A program made the position numbers and the translations under genes. From NCBI RefSeq assembly GCF_043290135.1, contig NC_134707.1:68439906-68503905 (forward strand): a DNA stretch of 64,000 nucleotides. Direction: 5' to 3'. Shown here in pieces: positions 1-59,122 of the stretch (the stretch's first letter is position 1; each line of letters opens with the position of its first letter). Under the pieces are notes generated by a model. It was not told where the DNA came from, ran no database searches, and saw only the letters and a program-made list of their open reading frames with translations. Source of the stretch: Rhipicephalus microplus (taxonomy: Eukaryota; Arthropoda; Arachnida; Ixodida; Ixodidae).

Positions 1-397
1 CAAATCAACAGCCTTTAAAAAAGGTGAATCTACACGAAAAGAGAAAAAAAAGGTGGGAATACACGACTATCAGCAAAAATGCGACGCAATCCCATCGCAA
101 ATAAAATTATAAAAAAACTGCAAGATGTTATGTGGCAAGATTGAACACCGAATAATGCTGAATTCCAAGTTACAAAAAAGCTCGGATAAAAGCCAAATTC
201 TGTCGAAAAAATGAATTGCGATGAACACTCTGTTTTTAAAGTAAAATAAACTTCAAAAACACGAAGCCTAGGACACAGGAAAGCATAAGCCAATTTGAAA
301 ACATTAAAGTTTGTAATGCCCCTTACATATGCACAGGCTTTGTACTTACTCGCGTGAAAGTTTGATCGGTAGACTGATGTCATTCCGTCTACGTTAG
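1..397. other. Left edge, probable intron
   Basis: AT-rich, with no recognisable coding or repeat signal. A GTGAAT at 25 could be a weak donor of a cut-off exon ending in frame, but this is not supported enough to call. Confidence 0.35.
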
Positions 398-47807
<47,410 letters not shown>

Positions 47808-47941
47808 CGGGTGGAGTAGGACAGTTCACGAGTGCTGCACTGAATGTAAGTTAAAGCGCTGGTTAACAGGACAGCCACAGAGAGAATTACATTTGGTTAA
47901 CGCCAGATGAGTCACCGTGGAAGTATCAGTGCAGCGGAATC

Positions 47942-47947
47942 AATAAA
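47942..47947 (+). promoter_or_regulatory. Polyadenylation signal of the micro-exon gene
   Basis: AATAAA lies 135 bp after the stop codon of exon I, followed by a short A run. It predicts a short 3' UTR (about 47808-47965). A second AATAAA is at 48230-48235. The 3' end has not been shown. Confidence 0.5.
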
Positions 47948-48494
47948 AAAGTGCAACATTGCAAAGTGTTTCAATGTTTAGTAAGAGGCCATGTTCAGAC
48001 ATTTTCTCAGCTCACGCTGTTTGCCTCTTTAACAGGCAATACATGTTTACCGAGAAATCAGCGCGAAATTCATGAAACAATTTTGACAAGAATCGTCACC
48101 TTGTGAACGACTAGAGTCGGGGGACTCAAAAAGATACTAACAGAGTTCTGTTTTAGTTCCGTGAGCTTATTTCGCTCAATGCAGCAAGTTTGTTTTTTTT
48201 TCAACATAATTCATATCAAGGTACAGTACGAATAAAGACAGGTTAACCGCTTGTCACTGTTATTACCACCCAAGGTTTAACAGAGTTTTGAAATTCATCA
48301 GAAATTCCATAGTAAAAAGTGGAAACACTGAATGGCAAGAAAGGAAAAAAAGATGACATTGTACTACCAGCAAACATCTACGAAACACGTGAACAAAAGT
48401 TCAGTCATAATTTTTCTGTTGTGCATACAAATGTTGTAAACCACAATGAGTGAAATAATGTGAAAACATGCAGTACAACAAACATATTTTGACA
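47948..48494. other. Downstream of the micro-exon gene, nothing recognised
   Basis: AT-rich spacer between the predicted polyadenylation signal and the I-type LINE. Confidence 0.4.
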
Positions 48495-49273
48495 GGATGC
48501 GTAACCCCCCAGGGGCTTCTGCGCAAGCAGGCGTTTCGTGTGTAGCGACACCACGGACACGAGCTAACGCGGGGGGGTGGGTTTCGACCCCCTCCCACGC
48601 CTAGTCGTGCGTGGCTTTGCCGTGTCCGGGAAAAAATAGGATCCGGGGGGTTGAGCGGACGCCGGGTGATTGGCCCTTCAAGGCCCCCCGGCAGAAGCAA
48701 CAGACCCCTTCGGCCTCGGCTTCACGTAGACGGCGCCCCTGAACTGACCCTGGACTGCGGGTGATTCGGCAGTCGCCTTTTCCTATCCCTTGCTCTCTCT
48801 CTACATCTTCGTCTTTGCCATCACTTTTTACCTTTCCTGTCTGCTTGTTTCTTCCTTTTACTTCCAATTTTTCTGGCGGGGAGGGCTTTTTGTGTTGGAA
48901 ATAAACCCAAAATAAAAAAACCCTGTGCAAATAGCCTACCTTGGCCTAGGCGCATTGGGTTATAGCGGCGTTGTACGGCTAGCGTCGGCAACTTGTAGCG
49001 TCCCCTCGTTGCGCTCCATGGTGGGTGGTCGCAAACGCTGCTGAATAAAATTAAAACCGGCATGCATAATGCATTACCGTCACTTACTGATCGTACCAAC
49101 TTGAAGCGGGTACGCACTGATGACATAAACGTTTTCAACAGGCCAACAGAAACATTTCCTCACTTTCATGTTATCCACTGTAAAAAACTGGAAAGCAAGC
49201 CAGGACCATCTCTTCCTTCGTAGTTGCTAGATGTCTCACCGAAGCTCTTGGTACTGGATACAAGGTAACGAAA

Positions 49274-50209
49274 ATGGCCAGCGGAGACCTTCTCCTCGAA
49301 ATCCATCACAAAGAACAATTCGATAAGCTCTCAGATTTCGGTGGCATACCAATAATCGTAACACGACACGGATCAACGAACAAAACCCGTGGAGTGGTAT
49401 CTGTCATGGACTTACTTGACCTGACCGAGACTCAACTTTTGGGAGGGATGAAAGAGCCAAAATGTGACTGATGTACAGAGAATTATCATCAGAAGAGACA
49501 AAAAGAAAACACCAACGAAACACTCAATACTCACGTTTGCTTCAGGTAAATTACCAGAAACAATTCAAGCAGGGTACACGAAAACTTCAATCAGGCCATA
49601 CATACCAAACCACGGTCGTTGCTTCGAATGTCAGAGGTATGGCTATGGCTTTAAAAGCTGTCGTTGTCGCCAGACCTGTGCACAATGTGCAGTCCTGGGC
49701 CACGTGTCTGAGAACTGCAAAGAGCAGCCGCACCGTGTATACTGTGAAGGAAGCCATGCGGCATATTCAGGTTCCTGTTTATACTGGAAGAAAGAAAAGG
49801 TGATAATAAGGGTGAAAGTAAAAGAACACTTTTTTTCAAGGAAGCAAGGAAAAGAGTCTCGCCATTTTGTAGCCCAACGTATGCTGATGCTGCGCGTAAG
49901 GGGGCACCGCCGCACCAGCCCTCGCCACTCCCTCGGCCTGCATATATTGAGCCGGAGGTTGTGGCACCTGCCCCCAAGGCGGGTGTAGTCCAGACTACTC
50001 CGCCTACTCCCGAAAAGAGACCGGAGACCCCAGGGTCCTCAGGAATCAAGGCCTCGCCTCCCCAGACTAGACCCAAACTTCTAACAACCAGCTCGCATGT
50101 GCGGGCATCTAGTGCCTCTGAGGAGGCAATGGATACGTCAGTAATCTTGGTGCCGAAAGAGCGGCGTGGATCCTTAGAACCTGTCAAGAAAACAAAAAAA
50201 AACAAATAA
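49274..50209 (+). pseudogene. ORF1 (gag-like) of the I-type LINE
   Basis: Pieces at 49274-49470 (KTRGVVSVMDLLDLTE) and 49464-49800 in another frame contain cysteine knuckles (CFECQRYGYGFKSC, CAQCAVLGHVSENC). A proline- and threonine-rich tail follows at 49961-50209. At least two frame changes are needed. The protein would bind element RNA. Confidence 0.75.
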
Positions 50210-50329
50210 TAGGGCCTGGTGATGGCCCTGTTACTTGAACTCAAACTCCCATCCTAAACGGAAACTCGCTCCTCGTACACACAGCACTACTTTACCTTCA
50301 CCATGAACACTCAAATTATACAATAGAAT

Positions 50330-50998
50330 GTGAGAGGCGTTCTCAGGAACCTTGACGACATCCAAGAACTTTTACACGAACACTCGCCAAAAGTGCTGTG
50401 TGTACAAGAAACACACCTAAATGCAAAACACACCAATTTTTTATGTAAATACGCTATTTTCCGAAAAGACCGTGATGATGCCGTGACGTCATCCGGAGGT
50501 GTTGCCATCATAGTGGATCAAGAGATTGCATGCACACACTTTCAACTCCAAACATCTCTTGAGGCAGTGGCTGTTCGAGCTGTGCTTTTCGACAAACTCG
50601 TAACAATTTGCACTCTTTACGTACCTCCAAGCTATCACCTACAAAAACATGAATTCCAGTCCTTAATCGATGAACTTCCCGAACCTCTTGTTCTCCTTGA
50701 AGACTTGAATGTCCATGGCGGGCTATGGGGTGACTTTCGTTGGGACGCCCGAGGTCGACTGATTGAACAGTTTCTTCCCTCTTATAGTGCGTGTCTTCTG
50801 AATCGAAAAGAACCAACTTATTATAAACTCGCTAACAATACTTATTCCTCAGTAGACCTAAGCATAGTACCTCCATCGCTTGTGCCTCTACTCCACTTGA
50901 AAGTCATCACTAATTCCTACGGAAGTGACGACTTTCCTGTAGTTTTAGCACACCCACAACAACTGAATGCCCGCTACAGGTTCACTAATGACTATTAA
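50330..50998 (+). pseudogene. APE endonuclease of the I-type LINE
   Basis: It has VRGVLRNLDDIQELL, VLCVQETHL and GGVAIIV. The metal-binding GDFN reads EDLN (about 50698) and the catalytic SDH reads SDD (about 50926), so nicking activity should be lost. It is open for 222 codons. Confidence 0.82.
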
Positions 50999-51769
50999 GC
51001 AAATTCAATTGGGAACAGTTTTATACCATCACTCATTTAGGTTGGCGCGACATATGTACTTTAAGCATTGATGCTGCTGTCAACTACTTCACTTAATTCT
51101 TGATTGATGCAGCAACAAAATGCATCCCACAAACGAATGAACACCCTGGAAAACGACGTGTGCAATGGTGGAACTGAGTGCCAAAATGCACGCAAGCAGC
51201 AAAACAAAGCATTGATGTTGCTTCGGAACTCACCGACAGCCGAAAATCTTGAAATCATTAAGAAATTGAAGTCTTAGGCGAGATGAACGCGTCGCCTGGC
51301 CAGAAGATAAAGTTGGCCTAAGTTTATATTAGGGATAAATTTATATACATGGGAGGCTAAAGTTAGGAACATGGTTGGTAGGGTAGCAGGAAGACAAGCA
51401 CACACACTCCAACTCGTAAACACACAGGACGACACCTTGGAAGATCAGGCGAACTTCCTCAGTGCACACTTCGCACGGGTGTCCAGCTCGTCGCACTATA
51501 TTGACGCTTTCCAAAAATACATAACAAAATTAGAAAAGTAAAAACTCGAACACAAGTGTACAACATACGAAACGTACAACCAAGCTTGCAGCTTGCCTGA
51601 GCTGCAAACAACACTGAACTCCTGCAGTGACTCCACTCCAGGTTCTGACCGTGTGGTGTACAAAATGTTAAAAAACCTACCAATTGAAACCCAAAAAACC
51701 TTACTTTGCTTGTACAATACTATCTGGTTTTCTGGCACTATCCCTACTTCCTGGAAATAAGCTATTGTC

Positions 51770-53070
51770 ATTCACATTTTTAAACAGGGCAAGGACCCTT
51801 CTTCAGTTTCGAGCTATAGGCTAATTGCACTTACAAGCTGCCTGTGCAAATGTATATTTATTTTTATTTATTTATTTACACTCGTACCCACAGCACCATT
51901 TAGGCATTACAGTGGGTGGGGGGGGGTTACACAGAGAATTTATAAATCATACATTTCAAGAACATTGGTTGTAAAAACTAAGAAGAAATAGCGGCATACG
52001 TTGTTGTCAATACACATGAATTACATAAAGATCAGCTAACCCAGCCGAAGAGAGAAAAATGATCAACTGCCGACTTGTACATTTCTTTGAAACAAACAAT
52101 TTGCTCGACCCATTTCAGTGCGGGTTTCGTGTGGGTAGATCGACCACAGAGCACCTTTTTCGTATCGAGGAACAGATCAGAGACACTTTCGTCCATAAAC
52201 AATATATTGTGTCTGTGTTTCTCGATATCAAAAAGGCTTACAATACAACATGGCGCTTTGGAATATTACGAGACCTGTCCCATCTTTGCGTGCGCGGAAG
52301 AATGTTTAACATGATCGAAGGTTACTTGTCAAATCGGACATTCCGAGTTCAAGTAGGCAGCATTCTTTCCCAAAGATTTGTCCAAGAAACAGGCGTGCCG
52401 CAAGGTGGTGTACTTATTTGCACACTTTTTCTCATCGAAATGAATTCTTTGCGCTTGTTCATCCCACGCAATATGTTTTCTTTTACATAAGTCGATGACG
52501 TCTAGCTTGGCTTTAGAATTTGCAATCTGGCCTTGTGTGAGCGCCAAGTTCAGCTTGGTTCGAACAAAGTCTCCATTTGGGCTGAAGAAAACAGGTTCCG
52601 GTTAAATGCACAGAATAGCACGTCTGTCTTGTTTTCCAGAAAGAGAGGCATTAATTCGGAACATGATATTCAACTGCATGGGCAACGCCTTTCTGCTAAC
52701 ACCAAACACAAGTTTTTAGGCCTCATCTTGGACACCAAGCTAATCTGCATACCACACATTAGGTATTTAAAAAACAAGTGCATAAAAGGCATGATCGTTC
52801 TGAAAGCGTTGTCACGCTCTGCGTTGGGAATTGACAAGAATTGCTTATTGAATTTGTATAGAAGTCTCATACGTAGCCGCCTAGACTATGGGGCAATAGT
52901 ATATCAGTCTGCGACACCGAGTGCCTTTAAAATGCTTGATCCTGTTCATCATCTAGGCATCCGACCCTCTACAGGTGCTGTTTGCACTAGCCCTGTAGAG
53001 AGCCTGTACGTGGAATCGAACAAATGGTCGCTTCACTTACAGAGATGTTATATGTCTTTTAAATAATATC
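51770..53070 (+). pseudogene. Reverse transcriptase of the I-type LINE
   Basis: SSYRLIALTSCLCK at about 51805 precedes an insert. RT resumes at 52059 with FQCGFRVGRSTTEHL, VFLDIKKAYNTTW and ETGVPQGGVL (about 52390). VDDV is found at 52492-52503 after a stop. The thumb region with FLGLILDTKLICIPHI is at 52710-52760, and SRLDYGAIVYQSA at about 52870. Confidence 0.82.
51855..52050 (-). mobile_element. Insert in the I-type LINE, CR1-tail-like
   Basis: It interrupts the RT reading after CLCK. It begins with tttatttatttatttac and a G run (ggggggggg at 51919-51927) and looks like the reverse complement of a CR1-group 3' end. Borders are approximate. Confidence 0.45.
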
Positions 53071-53329
53071 TTAATGTAAATACAGACAACAATCACCCAT
53101 CATATCCAAAATTATTGACATGTCAAGCCTTCCTGTGTTTGAAAAACGGTCTTCTATGAGACAGCCCTACTCACTCCGTGTGAAGGGCCTAGCGAAGGAA
53201 ACCGGTGTGACACTTGAACACCGTTTGATGTCCCCCGAATTATACCTGTCACCGTAGCAATGGCAGAAAATACATTGTGACGTGTCTTTCTTGGAGGTTA
53301 CGAAGCATACACCAATTGCACACGTACAG

Positions 53330-54216
53330 ATATGCTTCCTGGAACTACAACAGAAATACACATGTCCTGAGTTCTTCACGGATACTTCCAAGTCCGACAC
53401 CTCTGCCTCGTATGCAGCCGTCGGCCCATCCTTTTTGGAAACCGACGTTCTGCACTCTTATTCAAGCATTTTCACCGGTGAAGCTTATGCGATACTCGCG
53501 GCCGTCAAACATAATAAACAAATAAAACTACAGAAGGCAATATTATATACAGATTCCTTCAGCGTTGTAAAAGCTCTGAAAACTGTTATAAAGCGCAATA
53601 CCCCCGTCGTTGACTTGCTCTAATCGCTCTTATGCATCATCTACTCATCTAAGCAGTATGTTTTAGTCTGTTTGGTGCCAGGACACCACGATATTCAAGG
53701 CAACGTTGTGGTGGACCAGCCAGCTGAATCTGCCAACAAAACCGGTTCTAATACATAAATACCATTTTCTGCACTCGACTTAAAACCTTTTTTAAAACGA
53801 AAGCTCAGACGCTATTGGCAGATCTCAAGAGACACACACACACAGATAATGAATTGCATGTCATCAAGCCGAAATTTGGTCATTGGCCGCCAGTATCAAA
53901 GTCACGCCACACAGACGTAATCCTTACAAGGTTAAGAACAGGACACACACATACAACACATTCATTTCTTTTGTCTGGGGGCGATCCACCTTTGTGCGAT
54001 AGATGTGGAGAAGCACTCACTGTACCTTACATTTTAATCCAGTGTAAAGAATTAAACACGCTGAGAAGACAACACTTTCCGTTACCGTACCGACAACAGA
54101 TACCACTTCATCCTGCAATGTTCATCGGTAGGGAACTACTTTTTAGTCATAAATCATTGTTAGCGTTTTTAAAAGAAATTCGTACTTTTCGTATCATCTA
54201 CCCTGGCATTCCGTAG
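53330..54216 (+). pseudogene. RNase H and C-terminal region of the I-type LINE
   Basis: RNase H shows FFTDTSKSD, FTGEAYAILAAV and ILYTDSFSVVKAL, the D-E-D core, at 53370-53580. The terminal region at 53815-54216 has ILTRLRTGHTHTTHS and C-x2-C (LCDRCGEALTVPYIL). RNase H marks the I group among LINEs. Confidence 0.82.
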
Positions 54217-54640
54217 CACGACCTCTCCATAGAGGTCTCCGCTGCGGTGGCTACGCTCAACAAAGCACTTGCCTCACGGCCTTTGGACGCAAGGGTGTGA
54301 ACGAGTGCGGCACTTGTGCTAATGTCATACGTCCACCATCGTTGCCACTTTTCACGTTTATTATCCTCACGCATACCCCTGTGACACATGCCCATCATGT
54401 GGACACACAGCGACACTCGCACACATGCTCTGGGAGTGTAGAACAACTCCTCCCGACTTTACCTCAAGCCGGTGGGAGAGGTCCCTCAGGAGCTCACTTC
54501 TCGCCGACCATCAATGGGCCATCCAGCAGGCCCACGAAGTGGCCGCCATGTACTCCCTATTGGTCCCTACGTGGGAGACGCCCGCTACGCGCTAAGCGCG
54601 TCCTGTAGGACTGAAATAAAGTTTTTTCATTCCATTCAAT

Positions 54641-55377
54641 TCCACAATAGTTTTTATTACAACACTTTTGTCGTCTATTAACACACGATCCATGGCATGG
54701 TCAGGATTTTATTACTTCAATTTTTTACACGCCTTATCGCAAGAAATATTACGGCCCTTAAACAGCTGCTTATCACAATAATTGTTCATATCTCTAGTAG
54801 GATGAACTGGCGCTCTTTGGCCATGAAATGGCCCTTGCGCCACAAAAGACCCATCATCATCATCACCGGATGCCTAAACAGTGAGGCTGAAAGAGCTTGA
54901 TTCACATTACATAGAGCTTGAGCATGTTATTAAAGAAAGGCAGGTATCAGGTATTTAGGCATGTCAGTTTCGTATTTTCTCACTGGTGTAGAACCTCGAA
55001 TTCGTTAAATCGTATACTATGTTTCTTGCGGCTAGACTAGTATAAAGGTGGGAAAAGTAGATATGCTTTCCGAATTATGTTATGTTTCAACAAATAGCTT
55101 GGATGTCGTACAACTGCTCAGCTTTTCTTGTCTCAAATGTGACAAGAGCATTGCTGTGTGATCAAGTACCTAAGGGTTCCAAGTGCCGGATAGCTTGTTT
55201 TTAAGGGTAGTCAACCTACGCAAGTTTGCTTTGTTTGTGGTACCAGGCTGCCTTATTGTTGAGGATGTACAAATGAATAATACAGCCAACGTTTAGCCAA
55301 GTCGAAACCAAACACCTTGTTTTAGAACCTCGTTTTAGTAAGCAACAAAGCAGAGGAGATAACACAATAAAGGATTT
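54641..55377. other. Spacer, nothing recognised
   Basis: AT-rich DNA between the LINE end and gypsy element 3. Confidence 0.4.
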
Positions 55378-55381
55378 CACC

Positions 55382-55518
55382 TGTTGGAGCGAGCACGAGG
55401 AACATCCAGACCTGACAGCGTTCAGTTTTCGAACTGATTTTTTATTATAGCGCTGCACCCGCCGTGCGCCCAATGCCAACTTCTTTTTCCTTGACGAGCA
55501 GCGCATTCTAAGGCTACA
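55382..55518 (-). repeat. 3' LTR of gypsy element 3
   Basis: TGTTGGAGCG ... GGCTACA; shares cagttttcgaactgattttt and caatgccaacttctttttcc with the other LTR. Confidence 0.9.
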
Positions 55519-58100
55519 GCGTCCCCCCCCCCCCGTAGAGCGAGAGCCGTAGGAGTCACTAGGGGAGTCGCCCAGTGGACATGCTTGAATGTGGGCATCC
55601 AGACTGAAGATTGAAACCCCGCGGCCACGAGAGCGGGGATATACGCAGGTTTCAGTCGATCAGCCACCACGACGTCTTCACGGCCATTGATGTCCAGAGT
55701 GTACGTCTTAGGTGTACAATATAGTACGCGGGATGGGCCATCATAGGCTGGTGTGAGTGGTGGCCGTACTTCATCACGCCGAACAAAGACGTGACTGCAG
55801 TCATGCAGATCCTGGCAGACGAAGACAGACTGGGGGTGTCGGTCGGCAGGAATCACAGGAGCAAGGTCCCGAAACGCGTGCGCCGCGCTCGAATGTACAT
55901 GGAAGCATCGTGAGTTGAAGGTGGTGATGATGGCTCGAAGAATTCTCCTGGAAGACGCTGGAAAATGTATAGGCTAGTTCAGCTGTTGAGCAGCCGAGAT
56001 CCACTTTCAATGCTGATCGGATGTCCAGAAGTACGAAGGGGAGCTGGTCTAGCCAAAGTTCCTTTGGCTGGTGAGCAGGGAGGGCAGCTTTCAGTTGTCA
56101 ATGAAGCCGTTCGACCATGCTATTGGCGGAAGGATGGTAGGCAGTTGTGTGGATGTGTCAAATGTCTAGAATATTGGCAAGTGCGGTGAAAATTGCCGAT
56201 TGAAATAGACGACCTCGATCAGTGGTGACGACAGAAGGGCATTCAAAGCGTAATACCCAGCCGTTTTTGAAAGCCTTGGCTTCACAAACCTGTTGATGCT
56301 GTAATGTTGGAAATTGGAAACGCTTTCGGCCACCTGGTGAAGTGATCCACACATGTTAGCAGGTAACAGGCTCCTTGCGATGACGGAAGAGGGCCGACAA
56401 TGTTGAGATGGACGTGAGAAAACCTTGCGTCTGGAGGCCGAAAGGAGATTTTGCCGTGACTGTGTCACGGTGAACTTTCACCTGCTGGCACTCAAGGCAG
56501 GTTCGTGCAAAGCGTCGGACATCAGCATTGCTGCTTGGTCAAAGGAAACGATATTTGACTAGCTTCTGGGTCGCACGAATACCAGGATGGCTCATGTTGT
56601 GCAATCGATCGAAAATTCCGCGACGAAAATCTGAAGGCACGAAGGGCCGAGGGACACTAGTAGACATTTCGCACGTTATTATTGAGGTAGAAAATGGAAG
56701 CGGGCACTCAGTGAACGATAGAGACGTGGATGAAAAACGAAGATGATGCAGCTCAGGATCGTTGCTTTGGGCAGCTGCTAGCTCTTCCATGTCTAGTGGT
56801 GGCTGGGACGACAAGGCATCGATGCGGAATAGTGCATCAGCAGCAGCATTTTCTGCCCAGGTACGTGTCTGAGATCCACAGTAAACTCAGAAATAAAGCA
56901 TAGTTGACGGTCTTCCCGTGCAGTATATTTGCTGTGATTACGATGGAATGCAAACGTCAAGGGCTTGTGGTCTGTAACGACGTAAAAGTCCGTGCCCTCC
57001 AATAAATGACGAAGATATTAGATGGCGAGGTATATCGCAAGGAGTTCTCTCGCAAATTTACTGTATTTTGCTTCCGGTGGCTTGAGTTTTTGCGAGAAAA
57101 AACCAAGAGGCTGCGAAGCGGACAAATGCTGCTCGAGAACGGCGCCAACTGCCACGGAACTGCCAACGGCGCCAACTGCCACCGAATGGGGTGGTGATGG
57201 ATATCTCCGGAATGTCGGCGGGTTCTACAGTAATCTGATGGCAAGCCTTCATTAGGTCAATCTTAGAGAAGATTGTGCACCCAGCCAAATTTGACGTGAA
57301 AGCTTGTATGTGAGGAATTGGATAGTGGTCTGGTAACGTGTGGGCATTCAGAGCACGGTAGTCCCCACATGGTTGCCAGTCACCAGGATGTTTCTTCGGC
57401 ACCATGCTGAGTGGCAACGTCCAGTTGCTGGAGGAAGACCGCACATTGCCGAGTTCAAGCATGTGCTCAAATTCACGGTGGGAGATGGCGAGGCGTTCTT
57501 TAGATAGTCGACGGGGTCGTGTAAAAACGAGAGGTCCAGTGGTCACGATGTGGTGAGTGAAGGAATGCTTCACCGGTGACTCTCTGGTGTGCAGCTTTGT
57601 GATGCTGGGAAAGTCGGCGAGTATTTTTGCATACGGCGAAGCAGGTGTGAGAGCACGCAGTCCCGTTGGCGAGGAAGTACATAGTACACTGTTGATGGAG
57701 AGTTGGGTGTTCAGATCAATGAGGTGATGAGCATGCATGTCCACAGCAAGGTTGAAAAAACTGTAGAAGTCGGCTTCAAGAACAACTTGCGAGATGTCTG
57801 CAACAATGAAAATCCAGTGGAACGTACGGCATAGTCCAAGGTCAAGTGTAATAGAGCGTTGGCCATATGTGCGAAAGGCGGAATTGTTGATCGCTCGGAG
57901 TGGGCAGGTCTGTTCGCTGCGAAGGCGATCTGCACACGTGGCCGGAATGACGCTAACTTGGGCTCCTGTGTCGACTAGGAAGCGATCGCCAGTGATCTTA
58001 TCAGAAATATAGAAAAGGCGGCATGATTTTTGACCAGTACCACTTGCGGCCGTAAGTGCCCGGTCGTCGCATTTCCCGACCAGGAGGACGGGCGAGTGTG
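55422..58100 (-). pseudogene. pol of gypsy element 3, RT core deleted
   Basis: The protease region at about 57960 has [15 protein letters not shown] begins with [20 protein letters not shown] (about 57400) and [13 protein letters not shown], then after ITTPFGG (about 57195) the sequence jumps to the RNase H piece [21 protein letters not shown] direct repeat, tggcgccgttggcagt-like, marks the join at 57145-57185. Integrase pieces at 55422-56810 include VTTDRGRLF and HTTAYHPSAN with stops. Confidence 0.82.
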
Positions 58101-58205
58101 GTTGCGATCAGAAACACCGAATCGACGTTAGTAGAAGCACCCGGTTGAGGATGAGATGTCCCTTGGCGCGATGATTGGCCGAAGTTCCGGAAAACGTGGG
58201 GGCGT

Positions 58206-58994
58206 CTAGGAGCGACTGTGTATTTGAAACCTGGATGACAATCGACGATGCACAGGTACAAAGTCAATGAGGTGCCTGACAAGGGCGTCCAAATGGTTCT
58301 TTATGCTCGCGAGTGCCGGGTCTGCAGCGGTGGCCGATGCTGGTGTGGTAATGGCGTCGAGGCTATGTGCCCGCGGGTAGTCGGCCACTCGGTCAGCCAT
58401 TTCAGCCAGTGTGTCCACTGGGACATCCCCTGCAGCTACGAGGACCGGTACAATGGTCCGTAGTAAGCGCTGGAGGAACAACTCACGTAACAGCTTCTCC
58501 TCTTGGAAGGTGGAGGGTTCGCCAAGGAGCTGGCGCATGCATCGCAGGAGCTGTAATGAGCGACGGTCACCGAGCTCTGTAACCACGCTGAGCTGTTGGA
58601 CTCTGCTGCGTTCGGACTCAGACTTGCGGGAAATGATAGCTGCCTTCAACGTGTCGTAGAGATGGCTTAGGTGCGGCGACGCTAAAATATCAGCTAATTC
58701 ATCGGCTACGTCCTGAGGTAAGCAGGACACCAGATGGCAGTGCCTGGTCTGTTGGCTGGTGATTTTCCGTAGACGGAAGTGCGCCTCGACTTGCAGAAAC
58801 CATGTGCTGGGGCTTTTGAACCAAAATGGTGGCAGGTTGACATCTTGAATCGCAGCGACTACAGCACTGCTAGGTCTGGCGTCTGCTTGGGCATGAGGAC
58901 TGGTAGGATTGGTGGCAGAGCCGGCAGGATTAATTCGGAATAATCGGGGCTGTGTGTTTTTCATTGGGTCACCATTAACTGTCGCGGCTAACAC
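58206..58994 (-). pseudogene. gag of gypsy element 3
   Basis: Open for 262 codons. It has PPFWFKSPSTWFLQVEAHF, then LPQDVADELADIL, SRVQQLSVVTELGDRR and LRELFLQRL, the capsid pattern of a Ty3 group distinct from elements 1 and 2. No zinc knuckle. Its start overlaps the LTR edge, so the true start may be the internal Met at about 58961. Confidence 0.82.
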
Positions 58995-59118
58995 GAGGAA
59001 GATCCAGCTTTGACAGCGTTCAGTTTTCGAACTGATTTTTTATTTTCGTGCTGTACCCGCCGCGCGCCCAATGCCAACTTCTTTTTCCTGAAAAAGCGCC
59101 GCATTCTGAGGTGCTACA
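58980..59118 (-). repeat. 5' LTR of gypsy element 3
   Basis: TGTCGCGGCT ... GTGCTACA; about 139 bp, with its first 20 bases more diverged from its partner. Confidence 0.9.
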
Positions 59119-59122
59119 CACC

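Larger units (their letters stand above)
48495..54640 (+). mobile_element. Degraded I-type LINE with RNase H
   Basis: A GC-rich 5' region (48495-49060) is followed by gag-like ORF1, APE endonuclease, RT, RNase H and a C-terminal zinc region. The 3' end is probably aataaagttttttcattcc near 54620. Length and domain order fit an I-group element. Many stops and a foreign insert at 51855-52050 disable it. Confidence 0.75.
55382..59118 (-). mobile_element. Ty3/gypsy LTR retrotransposon (element 3), internally deleted
   Basis: LTRs are at 55382-55518 (137 bp) and 58980-59118 (139 bp), with a perfect 4-bp target duplication CACC (55378-55381, 59119-59122). A C run (55523-55534) is the polypurine tract in reverse. 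At 3.7 kb it is too short: RT is cut after ITTPFGG and runs straight into RNase H, so the YxDD box is missing. Stops are frequent. Confidence 0.92.
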
